From: Burkholderiales bacterium 67-32
Lineage (GTDB): Bacteria; Pseudomonadota; Gammaproteobacteria; Burkholderiales; Burkholderiaceae_B
DNA: 64,000 nucleotides
Direction: 5' to 3'
Assembly: GCA_001898625.1 (NCBI GenBank)
Contig: MKUP01000007.1
Location: 182,627 to 246,626, forward strand
Below the pieces are notes generated by a model. The model made no database searches. It had not been told where the DNA came from and saw nothing but the letters and a program-made list of their open reading frames with translations. Positions 14,861 through 23,490 of this stretch are shown piece after piece. The translations under genes were made by a program, and so were the position numbers. Each line of letters opens with the position of its first letter. Within the stretch, counting starts at the first letter, position 1.

Positions 14861-17179
14861 ATGAGAGGATCGATGTGTACCCGCGCCCGCCATCTATGGC
14901 TGGCGCTGGCGGGTAGTATCGTGCTGACGCTGGCCGCGTGCGGCGGCGACGGCGCCAAGCCGGGCGGCGAGGAGCCGCCTCCGGCATCGAGCAGCAAGGC
15001 CGTGATCGAAGTCCAGGCCGATCGCAGCAATGCGTCGGTGGGCAAGCCGGTAGGCTTCAGTGTTGCCGCCGTAACGGACGGTACGAAGATCGACCAATAT
15101 CGCTGGACGTTCAGTGATGGACAGCGAGCCACGGGACAGCGTGTCTCGGCTTCCTTCGGCAAGGCGGGCCCGGTAACGGCTACCGTGCAGGCCATCTCGG
15201 GTGGCCAGTCCGTGGCCGAAGGCAGCGCCGCAGTCGTGGTGATGGATGCCGGCAATTCGCCGTACGCCGAGTTCGGCATTCCCTCGAAGATCGGCAACAT
15301 CGCCGGCAACGCGAAGCCCGGCCTGGTCGATGCCATGCGCCTGGGGCAGTACGTCGGGGGCTTGAACACGCTGGATGAGCTCCAGGTGGCGCGTGCCGAC
15401 ATCAACCTGGACGGTACGGTCGATGAAGCCGACGTCGCGCTGGCTATGCAGGCGGCCGCCGCCGGCCAGGAACTGCCGTCCGCGCTCCTGAGCACCCAGG
15501 CCTATCCCGGGGCGGTGGTGGCGATGGTGTCGCCGGCGCTGCTGAATCCGGAAGCCCAGGTGGGAATCAAGGTGGACGGCGTCGCCTCGCCCCAGGTATT
15601 CCGCATGCTGCCGGGCTACGCGTCGTTCCTCGTGCCGGCCGGTCTGGCACGCAACGCTAAGGCGCAGGTCGTCGTGTCGGTCAATGGCGCGGCCAGCGAG
15701 ACCCTGGCGCTGGACCTGCTGGCACCGCTCCAGCCTGCGGTACCGGCGGCCCAGGACGTTCGCGCCTTTTTCGATCGGATCGATCGCCTGATGCAGGCGC
15801 AGCACGATGCCATCGTGGCCGAGCCCAGCGGCCTGAGCGCCCAGGACGCCGAACAGTTGCGCAAGGTGGCGACGGCCGGCCGTAGTGCATTCGGCAACGC
15901 CAGGCTGGAGCTCGAACGCGTGCTTGCCGGGCCCAACGGCGACACGCTGGCCAAGGTGTTCCAGAAGGCTCTGCTGGCCAACGGCATGCGCGAATTCCAG
16001 GCCGAGAGCCAGGAGGTGCTGGGCAAGGTGTCTGCGAATGCCGCCGCCGGTCCCATGGCGGCCGCCGTCTCGCCGGACCAGATCTGCGATTTCGTGCTGC
16101 CCGAGCTTTGCCGGCTGAAGAAGACCGCCGACATGCTGGGCGAGGCTTCGTCGATCGCCAGCGCGGCATGCAGCGCGGTCACCGCCACCATCTTCATCGC
16201 GGGCGCGGTGATTCCCGCCGACGGTCCCGCCATCGAGATCGGCGCCGTGGCCGCGTTCGTGAAGTTCTGCGTGCCGATCAGCGCGACGCTGTCGGTGGCG
16301 TCCACCTTGGGCGAGATCGTCAAGCCCATCGATCCCAAGCTGTACTTGACCGTGAGCCCGCTCAGCCTGAAGCCGGGCGAGTCGGCGCTGGTCAAGCCGG
16401 AAGTTGCCTTCATCGGCCTGCAGCATCTGTGCGGCATGGGTGCCAGCCAGGGGGCGGGGTATCTGGTCAAGCAGATCATCGGCAAGCGCGTGGTGGCGGG
16501 GATTCTGCGCAGCAACACGGCGGCTCGCACGCTGGCGGATTTCTTTGCGAGGTACGCGGAGGATCTCTACGTGAAGCTGCTGGACGGTCTGGCCGATGCC
16601 GCCGGCAATGCACTGGACGCCGCCGGCGTGATGGGCGCGATCGAGAGTTTCGTGACCAACCGCTGCGCAGTGGTGCCGGCGGGCCGAGCCACGATGCCGG
16701 CGAATCGCGTCCTGATGCCGTTGAGCGCGGACAAGGGCAGCTACAGCTTCAACTCCGACGGGACGGCGAACTACAACTGCCCGAGCGCGTCGCCCACGTC
16801 GGTCGGTACGGCCACGCTGGAGGCGTCGTGGCCAATGTGCGACGGATTGGGCAAGGCAACCGAGATCGTCGGGTGCAGCACGTCGGACGTCCTGATCACC
16901 ATGGGGGACAATGGTTCCGCGCTGGACGACATCTTCGAGGTCGTCGTCTTCGGCCAGACGGTGCTGACCAGCAGCGCGCCGGTGCGCAGCGTTTCCGCTT
17001 CCGTGCCGATTCCGGCTGGCCAGGCTGAAGTGCTGATGCGCGGTCTGGCCGCGCCGGACGGGATCGGTACGTATTTCATCACCTTCGGCGGCAATGCAAG
17101 GGTAGTGGGTGGGGACGCCCTGTCCGGCAGCGACCTGACCCCGGGCGTGACCAAGCGATTCATCATCGAGGTGCAATGA
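14861..17179 (+). CDS. Lipoprotein with PKD and dockerin-like modules
   Basis: A 772-residue surface-type lipoprotein. The lipobox LTLAAC puts the lipidated Cys at 27, followed by a flexible Gly/Pro/Ser linker. Residues about 46-128 look like a PKD/Ig-like domain ('YRWTFSDGQRATG'). Residues about 144-203 resemble a type I dockerin: a degenerate first repeat, then a canonical calcium loop 'ADINLDGTVDEADVALAM' (Asp180, Asn182, Asp184, Asp188, Asp191). The middle (about 330-640) is mostly helical, and the C-terminal 130 residues are beta-rich with several cysteines. ATG 14861 follows a G-rich ribosome site. Its stop is one base from the next start, so it is coupled to a cohesin-like protein. The function is unknown. 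Confidence 0.85.
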   Translation: MRGSMCTRARHLWLALAGSIVLTLAACGGDGAKPGGEEPPPASSSKAVIEVQADRSNASVGKPVGFSVAAVTDGTKIDQYRWTFSDGQRATGQRVSASFGKAGPVTATVQAISGGQSVAEGSAAVVVMDAGNSPYAEFGIPSKIGNIAGNAKPGLVDAMRLGQYVGGLNTLDELQVARADINLDGTVDEADVALAMQAAAAGQELPSALLSTQAYPGAVVAMVSPALLNPEAQVGIKVDGVASPQVFRMLPGYASFLVPAGLARNAKAQVVVSVNGAASETLALDLLAPLQPAVPAAQDVRAFFDRIDRLMQAQHDAIVAEPSGLSAQDAEQLRKVATAGRSAFGNARLELERVLAGPNGDTLAKVFQKALLANGMREFQAESQEVLGKVSANAAAGPMAAAVSPDQICDFVLPELCRLKKTADMLGEASSIASAACSAVTATIFIAGAVIPADGPAIEIGAVAAFVKFCVPISATLSVASTLGEIVKPIDPKLYLTVSPLSLKPGESALVKPEVAFIGLQHLCGMGASQGAGYLVKQIIGKRVVAGILRSNTAARTLADFFARYAEDLYVKLLDGLADAAGNALDAAGVMGAIESFVTNRCAVVPAGRATMPANRVLMPLSADKGSYSFNSDGTANYNCPSASPTSVGTATLEASWPMCDGLGKATEIVGCSTSDVLITMGDNGSALDDIFEVVVFGQTVLTSSAPVRSVSASVPIPAGQAEVLMRGLAAPDGIGTYFITFGGNARVVGGDALSGSDLTPGVTKRFIIEVQ
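15290..15469 (+). other. Dockerin-like module within the lipoprotein
   Basis: This part encodes residues 144-203. Repeat one ('AGNAKPGLVDAMRLGQYVGG') keeps the helix pattern but has lost most acidic loop residues. Repeat two ('DINLDGTVDEADVALAM') keeps the D-x-N-x-D-G-x-V-D-x-x-D calcium loop. Dockerins normally bind cohesins. Confidence 0.65.
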
Positions 17180-17180
17180 C

Positions 17181-17867
17181 ATGCGTATCCGTTCGTTCAT
17201 TCTTCGGTCGGTGCTGGCCGGCCTGCCACTGACGGCAGCCATGAGTGGCGCCGCGCATGCCCAGTTCGTCGGCGACGCCTTCTTCGTCGATCCTTCGGTG
17301 ACGGCCGTGGCCGGCGCCGAAGGCGCCATACAAGTGGCCGTGTTCTCCGGGACCCAGGCGGTGGGGGCGGCCCACGCCACGATTACCTACGATCCGGCGG
17401 CGCTGGAGATCCTGGCCATCGACCCCGTGGCGGCCGGCCGCGTCACGCCGGCCGTCCAATGGCGCAGGGACGGCAACGTCCTGCACGTCGTGATGGTCAA
17501 CGGCACGTCGCTCACGCAACCCATCGGCACCGTGCCGCTGGGCAACATCCGCTTCAAGGTGCTGGGTCCGGCGCGGGCTACGACCACGCTTACGGCCAAG
17601 GCGACCGAGATCCTGATGCCGGATGCGACGGCCATTCCGCCGGGCGTCAAGAGCTACGACGGCGACGTGACCTTCGTTGAAGCGGTGGCCTCGCCGACGC
17701 CCCGGTTGGCTGGGCTGGCCCGGAAGTCTTCGAGCCCCGACCTGGTGGAGCGGGCAAGGAGGATGCGGCCGGCAGGCGGTACGGTGACGCTACAGGTCCC
17801 CGGTGGGTCGGGGCAGGCGCAGCCCGTGGAGGTCCGGATACCGGCCGCCACGGTGCCGCGAGAGTAG
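17181..17867 (+). CDS. Exported cohesin-like protein
   Basis: A 228-residue protein with a signal peptide cleaved near 'GAAHA|Q' (residue 27). Residues about 38-168 have the cohesin / CBM-like jelly-roll pattern: 'GAEGAIQVAVFSG', 'GAAHATITYDPAALEIL', 'NVLHVVMVNGTS', 'GTVPLGNIRFKVLGPA', then a closing 'YDGDVTFVEA'. The C-terminal 60 residues are basic and low in structure. One base separates it from the dockerin-like lipoprotein, so the pair is made together. I infer that this protein docks on the lipoprotein. Cohesin folds also occur outside cellulosomes, and binding is not proven. Confidence 0.78.
   Translation: MRIRSFILRSVLAGLPLTAAMSGAAHAQFVGDAFFVDPSVTAVAGAEGAIQVAVFSGTQAVGAAHATITYDPAALEILAIDPVAAGRVTPAVQWRRDGNVLHVVMVNGTSLTQPIGTVPLGNIRFKVLGPARATTTLTAKATEILMPDATAIPPGVKSYDGDVTFVEAVASPTPRLAGLARKSSSPDLVERARRMRPAGGTVTLQVPGGSGQAQPVEVRIPAATVPRE
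17292..17684 (+). other. Cohesin-like domain
   Basis: Residues about 38-168 of the exported protein. The 'TYDPAALEIL' turn and the 'G-T-V-P-L-G-N-I-R-F-K-V' strand are the clearest cohesin-type landmarks. The match is by pattern, not by alignment. Confidence 0.6.
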
Positions 17868-17882
17868 GAAAAAGGAAGGTTC

Positions 17883-17903
17883 GAGCCGGCGTTCCGCCGG
17901 CTC
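17883..17903. terminator. Bidirectional hairpin between convergent genes
   Basis: GAGCCGGCG-TTC-CGCCGGCTC is a perfect 9-bp stem. On the minus strand a T-rich run (CCTTCCTTTTTCC) follows about 4 bases later. It overlaps the stop of the minus-strand membrane gene and lies 16 bases after the cohesin-like gene, so it probably ends both transcripts. Confidence 0.6.
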
Positions 17904-18207
17904 ATCCCGCCGTCAGGCTGTCCAGCAACTGGATGGCCAGGTACGCCAGCAGTGCCAGCGCGACGACGGCCTGAAACACAGCCACGAACCAGAAGAGGAG
18001 GGGCGTTTCCCGGCGCCGGATGGTGCGCGGCGGAATGACGAGTTCCCCTTCGCGCAGCCCTTGCAGGTAAAGAGGAAGAAACGCCAGCGGCAGGCACAAC
18101 AGGAGAGCCTGCATGAGGCTGTCGGGCAGCGCGATCCAGCCTTGCTGCCTGGCCCAGGCGGCAAGCACGATGAGGACGAGCACCCCGGCGAAGATGGCCT
18201 GGCGCAT
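17902..18207 (-). CDS. Small inner-membrane protein, unknown function
   Basis: A 101-residue protein with three hydrophobic segments, about residues 4-18, 31-50 and 71-96. A charged cytoplasmic-type loop 'LREGELVIPPRTIRRRETP' separates the last two. I do not recognise a family. Length, codon bias and the hairpin at the stop support a real gene. It is convergent with the dockerin/cohesin operon and need not be related to it. Confidence 0.65.
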   Translation of the reverse strand: MRQAIFAGVLVLIVLAAWARQQGWIALPDSLMQALLLCLPLAFLPLYLQGLREGELVIPPRTIRRRETPLLFWFVAVFQAVVALALLAYLAIQLLDSLTAG

Positions 18208-18340
18208 GGAACGGCTCCCGAGAAGACCGGAGGATGGGGGAGTCTACCAGTCCCTTGCACGGTGATGGTACGCTTGGCCGCGGCTGGAAGTCCCGACCGT
18301 GCGGGCGCTGAGCGCCGATCCGTGGCCGGTCAGCGCCTCA

Positions 18341-18679
18341 GTTCCCGGGCTGGCCGGCCGGGCTTGCCGCAGCCGGAGCCGCCGCGGCCGGTACATCGTT
18401 GCGCGCGACCTCGGCGGTGGCCGCCGGACCATCCTTGGCTTTCTCGACGGCCGCCAGGCTTTACGTCGGCTTGCCATCCTCGCGATGCATCCGGTCGAAG
18501 ACCTGGGGCTCGCCGAAGATCAACTGTACCCAGTCAGGGTAGTTGTAGGCCACGCTCTTGCCGTCCTTGTCGAGTGTTTCGACCCGCAGGGTCTGCATGC
18601 TGTCGCTGGTGATCGAGGCGCATGCGCCCAGTGCGCCGATGCAGGTCGCGGCCAGGATTGAACGAATGAACATCTGCAA
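18341..18679 (-). pseudogene. Small lipoprotein with a premature in-frame stop
   Basis: The ATG at 18679 has a GGGGGAG ribosome site. The product opens with a signal and lipobox 'CIGALGACASITSDSMQ', then 'LRVETLDKDGKSVAYNYPDW'. It stops after 72 residues at a TAA (18461-18463). The same frame then continues 40 more codons with coding-like bias, an Ala/Pro-rich tail beginning 'SLAAVEKAKDGPAATAEVA', to a TGA at 18338-18340. Either one base change truncated the tail, or the tail is chance. The 72-residue form may still be a working lipoprotein. Confidence 0.55.
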
Positions 18680-18780
18680 CTCCCCCGGGGTGCTTTTTTA
18701 TGAGGGAGTAAATGTAATGAAAGATTTCAGAGACAGTAAACGGCGGGCATTCGACGGCGGCATCCGGCGATGACGCAGCC

Positions 18781-19704
18781 TCAGGCGTCGATCGTCCGCG
18801 CCCACGGCTCGCCGACGAAGTGCGTGGTCAGGTATTCCATCAGCGCCTGCACGCGGGCGGGCCTGCCGCGCCCAGGCGGCGTGACGAGGTGCAGCGCGAT
18901 GGGGTCGACCTGCCAGTCGTCCATGGTCGTTTCCAGCGCGCCGGATTGCAGGTCCTGCCAGGCCAGGAATTCGGGCTGCAGGGCCAGGCCGGCGCCCGCG
19001 CGCAAGGCGGGTGTCAGCGCCTCGGCGTTGTTCACCCGCAGCGGCGTGGGCATGGCCTGGGTGAATTCGCCATGGCGGGCATGGCGGAAGCGCCAGCTCG
19101 ATCCGCTGCGCGCGTAGGCGTATTGCAGCGCGCGATGCTGGGCGAGTTCGCGCGGGTGCCGGGGCCGGCCGTGCTGCTCGAAGTAGGCGGGGGAGCCCAC
19201 CAGCAGGATGCGCACGGTGCACAGCCGGCGCACGAGCAGGCTGGAGTCGGCCAGCGTGGAAATGCGTAGCGCCAGGTCGAAGCGCTTTTCGACCAGATCG
19301 ACCTGTTCGTCGCTGAAATGGACATCCAGGGTGACCTCGGGATAGCGCGCCATGAACGGGGGCAGCACCGGCGCCACGTGCGAGATGCCGAAGGACATGG
19401 GGGCGGTCATGCGTATCGGTCCGCGTGGGCTGCTGGACTGCTCGGCCACTTCCGCCTCGACGGCCTCGCCTTCTTCCAGGATGCGCGAGGCACGCTCGAG
19501 CGCGGCCAGTCCGCTTTCGGTCAGGGAGATGCGGCGCGAGGTGCGGTGGAACAGTACGGCTTTCATCCGTCCTTCCAGGCGCGAGACCGCCTTGGAGACG
19601 GTGGCCTGGGACAGCGACAGTTCGGCCGCCGCCCGGGCGAACGAACCGGTTTCGGCCACCTTGGCGAAGATGGCCCAGGCTTCCAGGTCGGGGAGTCGGC
19701 TCAT
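18781..19704 (-). CDS. LysR-family transcriptional regulator
   Basis: A 307-residue LysR regulator. The HTH is in 'GSFARAAAELSLSQATVSKA' and the substrate domain begins 'GPIRMTAPMSFG', the subgroup typical of CrgA/DsdC-like LysR proteins near oxidoreductases. It is divergent from the pirin-headed operon, with 131 bases between, and very likely controls it. The inducer is unknown. Confidence 0.94.
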   Translation of the reverse strand: MSRLPDLEAWAIFAKVAETGSFARAAAELSLSQATVSKAVSRLEGRMKAVLFHRTSRRISLTESGLAALERASRILEEGEAVEAEVAEQSSSPRGPIRMTAPMSFGISHVAPVLPPFMARYPEVTLDVHFSDEQVDLVEKRFDLALRISTLADSSLLVRRLCTVRILLVGSPAYFEQHGRPRHPRELAQHRALQYAYARSGSSWRFRHARHGEFTQAMPTPLRVNNAEALTPALRAGAGLALQPEFLAWQDLQSGALETTMDDWQVDPIALHLVTPPGRGRPARVQALMEYLTTHFVGEPWARTIDA

Positions 19705-19771
19705 GGATTCGTGTCCGGCATGTGTCGGTGTAGATCTAAGAAATGGAAAGTATGCTTTTCAATTAATTCTA

Positions 19772-19800
19772 TTTCAATGGTCTCGACGAGTTTCTATAGT
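19772..19800 (+). promoter_or_regulatory. Putative promoter of the pirin operon
   Basis: A -10-like TATAGT (19795-19800) lies 36 bases before the pirin ATG. A weak -35, TTTCAA (19772-19777), stands 17 bases before it. The AT-rich TTCAATTAATTCTATTTCAA just upstream would suit a LysR site. A weak -35 is normal for activator-dependent promoters. Confidence 0.4.
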
Positions 19801-19835
19801 TCTCTCCATCGAAGCAAGCGAAAGCGGAGAACATC

Positions 19836-20537
19836 ATGATCGAACGTCGTCCCTACGAGAGCCTGGGTGGAGCCAACCACGGATGGCTCGATGCCAAGCA
19901 CCATTTCTCGTTCGCCGGCTATGCCGACCCGGCTCGAATGAACTGGGGTGCGCTGCGGGTCTGGAACGATGACACCATCGCCCCGGGCACCGGCTTCCCG
20001 CCGCATCCCCATGCCGACATGGAAATCATCACCTATGTCCGGGAAGGCGCCATCACCCACCAGGACAACCTGGGGAGCCGCGGCCGCACCGAGGCGGGCG
20101 ACGTCCAGGTCATGAGCGCGGGCTCGGGCATCCGGCACTCCGAATACAACCTGGAGCCCGGCGTGACGCGCATCTTCCAGATCTGGATCTTCCCGGACAG
20201 CCGCGGCGGCCAGCCGTCGTGGGGCGCCAAGCCGTTTCCCAAGGGCGACCGCTCGGGCCAGTTCGTCGCGCTGGCCAGCGGCATGCCGGGAGACGAGGAT
20301 GCCTTGCCCATCCGCGCCGATGCACGGGTGTCCGGCGCCACGCTGAAGGCGGGCGAGACCGCGGAGTACCGCCTGGGAGCCGGCCGCCACGGCTACCTGG
20401 TGCCCGCCACCGGCCGCGTGGACGTCAACGGCGTCGAATTGCAGGCGCGGGACGGCGCCGCGATCCGGGACGAGGACGTCATACGCGTGACCGCCAGCGA
20501 AGATACCGAACTCGTCCTGGTGGACGTGGCCGGCTGA
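19836..20537 (+). CDS. Pirin-family bicupin
   Basis: A 233-residue pirin-like protein. The N-terminal cupin has 'GFPPHPHADMEIITYV' and 'SAGSGIRHSEYN', which supply the three His plus Glu metal site. The C-terminal cupin is degenerate. Pirins include quercetin 2,3-dioxygenases (YhaK/YhhW-like) and redox sensors. First gene of a five-gene operon with an isochorismatase-like hydrolase, XapX, an amidohydrolase and a carrier. The physiological role is open. Confidence 0.92.
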   Translation: MIERRPYESLGGANHGWLDAKHHFSFAGYADPARMNWGALRVWNDDTIAPGTGFPPHPHADMEIITYVREGAITHQDNLGSRGRTEAGDVQVMSAGSGIRHSEYNLEPGVTRIFQIWIFPDSRGGQPSWGAKPFPKGDRSGQFVALASGMPGDEDALPIRADARVSGATLKAGETAEYRLGAGRHGYLVPATGRVDVNGVELQARDGAAIRDEDVIRVTASEDTELVLVDVAG

Positions 20538-20577
20538 CCCACCCATTCCTGTGTTGTTTTCCCCAAGGAGAAGTGCC

Positions 20578-21258
20578 ATGTCCCATTATCTCGACGTCCT
20601 CACGCCCCAGAACAGCCAGATCATCTTCATCGACCAGCAGCCGCAGATGGCCTTCGGCGTGCAGTCGATCGACCGCCAGGTCCTGAAGAACAACGTCGTG
20701 GCGCTGGCCAAGGCGGCCAGGGTGTTCGGCATCCCGACCACCCTCACCACGGTGGAAACCGACAGCTTCTCGGGCAACACCTACCCCGAGCTGCTGGCCG
20801 TGTTCCCGCAGAACAAGATACTCGAACGCACCTCGATGAATTCCTGGGACGACCAGAACGTACGCGACGCACTGGCCGCCAACGGCCGCAAGAAGATCAT
20901 CGTCTCGGGACTCTGGACGGAGGTCTGCAACACCACCTTCGCGCTTTGCGCGATGAAGGAGGGCGGCTACGAGATCTACATGGTGGCGGATGCCTCGGGC
21001 GGTACGTCGCTGGATGCGCACAAGTACGCGATGGACCGCATGGTGCAGGCGGGCGCCGTGCCGGTGACCTGGCAGCAGGTCATGCTGGAATGGCAGCGCG
21101 ACTGGGCCCGCAAGGAAACCTATGACGCCGTGACCGGCATCGTGAAGGAACATTCGGGCGCCTACGGCATGGGCATCGACTATGCCATCACCCACGTGCA
21201 CAATGGCGCGGAGCGCGTCCAGCACGGCGAGCGGATCGGCCCCAACCCGGCCAGGTAA
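20578..21258 (+). CDS. Isochorismatase-like cysteine hydrolase (YcaC type)
   Basis: A 226-residue member of the isochorismatase fold. The nucleophile Asp19 is in 'QIIFIDQQPQM' and Cys117 in 'SGLWTEVCNTTF'. The lysine of the usual Asp-Lys-Cys triad is not obvious; Arg84 in 'ILERTSMNSW' stands nearby. YcaC-type proteins are oligomeric hydrolases of unknown substrate. The ATG follows AAGGAG, 40 bases after the pirin gene. It probably hydrolyses an amide or vinyl-ether-like intermediate. Confidence 0.9.
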   Translation: MSHYLDVLTPQNSQIIFIDQQPQMAFGVQSIDRQVLKNNVVALAKAARVFGIPTTLTTVETDSFSGNTYPELLAVFPQNKILERTSMNSWDDQNVRDALAANGRKKIIVSGLWTEVCNTTFALCAMKEGGYEIYMVADASGGTSLDAHKYAMDRMVQAGAVPVTWQQVMLEWQRDWARKETYDAVTGIVKEHSGAYGMGIDYAITHVHNGAERVQHGERIGPNPAR

Positions 21259-21316
21259 ACCTCCGCGCGCGTGCCGGCTCCCGGCCGCGCGCGACAGTCA
21301 ATCGTCGAGGTCAGCG

Positions 21317-21595
21317 ATGAAACTCTATGTACTGTCATTGGGGGCCGGCCTCTTGGTCGGCATCGTCTACAGCCTGCTCAACGTCCGTTCGCCCGCGCCT
21401 CCGCTGGTGGCCCTGGTCGGCCTGCTGGGCATCCTGGTGGGCGAACAGGTCATCCCCGTCGGCAAGCAGTGGCTGGCCGGGTCCGCGTTCATGTCCGCCT
21501 GCGACAAGTCCTCGGCCGTCGCGCACGTATTCGGCCAGTTGCCCGGCCGCAACCAGGCCACGCCTTCCACCCGGTCCACCGAGGAGCAATCATGA
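21317..21595 (+). CDS. XapX (DUF1427) small membrane protein
   Basis: A 92-residue protein with two hydrophobic helices, 'LYVLSLGAGLLVGIVYSLL' and 'PPLVALVGLLGILVGEQVIP', joined by 'NVRSPAPPL'. This matches the XapX domain. The function is unknown, but such genes commonly sit beside amidohydrolase and isochorismatase-like genes. The C-terminal extension is soluble. Its TGA overlaps the ATG of the amidohydrolase by 4 bases, so the two are translationally coupled. Confidence 0.88.
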   Translation: MKLYVLSLGAGLLVGIVYSLLNVRSPAPPLVALVGLLGILVGEQVIPVGKQWLAGSAFMSACDKSSAVAHVFGQLPGRNQATPSTRSTEEQS

Positions 21596-23478
21596 GCGCG
21601 TCCACCGCCGACCTCATCCTGCGGCATGGCCGTATCACCACGCTGGATCGGGCCAATCCGTCGGCCACTGCCGTCGCGGTCAAGGACGGGCGCTTCCTGG
21701 CCGTGGGCGACGATCGGGACATCATGGCCCTGGCGGGGTCGGCGACCCGGATCGTCGACCTGGGCGGCCGCGGCGTGCTGCCAGGATTGATCGACAACCA
21801 TACCCACGTGATACGCGGCGGGCTCAACTTCAACATGGAGCTGCGCTGGGATGGCGTGCGTTCGCTGGCCGACGCGATGGACATGCTGCGCCGGCAGGTC
21901 GCGATTACGCCGCCCCCGCAGTGGGTGCGCGTGGTGGGTGGGTTTACCGAGCACCAGTTTGCCGAGAAACGCCTGCCGACCATCGCCGAGATCAACGCGG
22001 TGGCGCCCGACACGCCGGTCTTCCTGCTGCACCTGTATGACCGCGCGCTGCTCAACGGCGCGGCGCTGCGAGCGGTAGGCTATACCAAGGATACGCCCGA
22101 GCCGCCGGGCGGAGAGATCACGCGCGATGCCCAGGGCAATCCCACGGGGCTGCTGCTCGCCAAGCCGAACGCGCAGATCCTGTACGCCACGCTGGCCAAG
22201 GGCCCCACGCTGCCGTTCGACTACCAGGTCAACTCCACGCGGCACTTCATGCGCGAGCTGAACCGGCTGGGGGTGACCGGCGTGATCGACGCCGGCGGCG
22301 GTTTCCAGAACTACCCCGATGACTACGCGGTGGTCCGGCAACTGGCCGACGACGGCCAACTGACGGTGCGTCTGGCCTACAACCTGTTCACGCAGAAGCC
22401 GCAACACGAGAAGGAGGATTTCCTGAACTGGACCTCCAGCGTCCGGTACAAGCAGGGCGACGATTACTTTCGCCACAACGGCGCGGGCGAGATGCTGGTG
22501 TTCTCGGCCGCCGATTTCGAGGACTTCCGCCAGCCCCGTCCCGAGATGCCGCCGCAGATGGAAGGCGACCTGGAGGAGGTGGTGCGCATCCTGGCGCAGA
22601 ACCGCTGGCCGTGGCGCCTGCATGCGACCTACGACGAGACCATTTCGCGCGCGCTGGACGTGTTCGAGAAGGTCGACCGCGATATCCCGCTGAAGGGCTT
22701 GAACTGGTTCTTCGACCATGCCGAGACCATCTCCGACCGATCCATCGACCGCATCGCGGCGCTGGGCGGGGGGATTGCCGTGCAGCATCGCATGGCCTAC
22801 CAGGGCGAGTATTTCGTCGAACGCTACGGCGCCGCCGCGGCCGAGGCCACGCCGCCCATCGCCCGCATGCTGGAGAAGGGCGTGAAGGTGTCCGCGGGCA
22901 CCGACGCCACGCGCGTGGCGTCCTACAACCCCTGGGTGTCGCTGGCCTGGATGATTACCGGCAAGACGGTGGGCGGGCTGTCGCTGTATCCGCGGCGCAA
23001 TTGCCTGGATCGCGAGACGGCGCTGCGCATGTGGACCGAGAAGGTGGCCTGGTTCTCGAACGAGGAAGGACGGCGGGGCAGTATTGTCCCGGGGCAGTTG
23101 GCCGACCTGATCGTACCCGACAAGGATTTCTTCGCCTGCGCTGAAGACGAGCTTTCCTTCCTGACCTCGGAACTGACCATGGTGGGCGGCCGTATCGTCT
23201 ACGGCGCGGGGGGCTTTGCCGGCCTGGACGACAACCCGTTGCCGCCGCCCATGCCGGACTGGTCTCCCACGCGCTTGTTCGGCGGCTATGCGGCCTGGGG
23301 CGAGCCCGAGGGCGCGGGGCGTCATTCGCTGGGCTACCGCCGGGTGGCCGCGTGCGGCTGCGCGCAGGCCTGCGGCCTGCATGGGCACGAGCATGCCCGG
23401 GCCTGGGCATCGAAGCTGCCGGTGTCCGATGCGCGGGGTTTCTTCGGAGCGCTGGGCTGCTCCTGCTGGGCGGTCTGA
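21592..23478 (+). CDS. YtcJ-like metal-dependent amidohydrolase with Cys/His tail
   Basis: A 628-residue amidohydrolase-superfamily enzyme. 'GLIDNHTHVIRGG' gives the metal-binding HxH after the first beta-strand. 'NWFFDHAETISD' and 'VSAGTDATRVASYNPW' supply later His and Asp ligands, and 'GQLADLIVPDKD' is the closing composite domain. The last 50 residues hold C-G-C-x3-C-x2-H-x-H-x-H and a final C-S-C, a possible extra metal site. It probably hydrolyses an N-acyl or cyclic amide. Coupled to XapX by overlap and followed by a carrier after 12 bases. Confidence 0.92.
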   Translation: MSASTADLILRHGRITTLDRANPSATAVAVKDGRFLAVGDDRDIMALAGSATRIVDLGGRGVLPGLIDNHTHVIRGGLNFNMELRWDGVRSLADAMDMLRRQVAITPPPQWVRVVGGFTEHQFAEKRLPTIAEINAVAPDTPVFLLHLYDRALLNGAALRAVGYTKDTPEPPGGEITRDAQGNPTGLLLAKPNAQILYATLAKGPTLPFDYQVNSTRHFMRELNRLGVTGVIDAGGGFQNYPDDYAVVRQLADDGQLTVRLAYNLFTQKPQHEKEDFLNWTSSVRYKQGDDYFRHNGAGEMLVFSAADFEDFRQPRPEMPPQMEGDLEEVVRILAQNRWPWRLHATYDETISRALDVFEKVDRDIPLKGLNWFFDHAETISDRSIDRIAALGGGIAVQHRMAYQGEYFVERYGAAAAEATPPIARMLEKGVKVSAGTDATRVASYNPWVSLAWMITGKTVGGLSLYPRRNCLDRETALRMWTEKVAWFSNEEGRRGSIVPGQLADLIVPDKDFFACAEDELSFLTSELTMVGGRIVYGAGGFAGLDDNPLPPPMPDWSPTRLFGGYAAWGEPEGAGRHSLGYRRVAACGCAQACGLHGHEHARAWASKLPVSDARGFFGALGCSCWAV

Positions 23479-23490
23479 GGAGGACGCGAC

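Noticed and set aside
14894-17380. An 828-codon minus-strand frame opposite the dockerin-like lipoprotein
   Set aside because: Antisense frame created by codon bias. The plus strand has a lipobox, PKD and dockerin landmarks, and coupling to the next gene.
18662-18720. Possible terminator from the CCCCCGGGG and T-run near 18690
   Set aside because: On the gene's own strand this is the GGGGGAG ribosome site of the lipoprotein; no plus-strand gene ends here.
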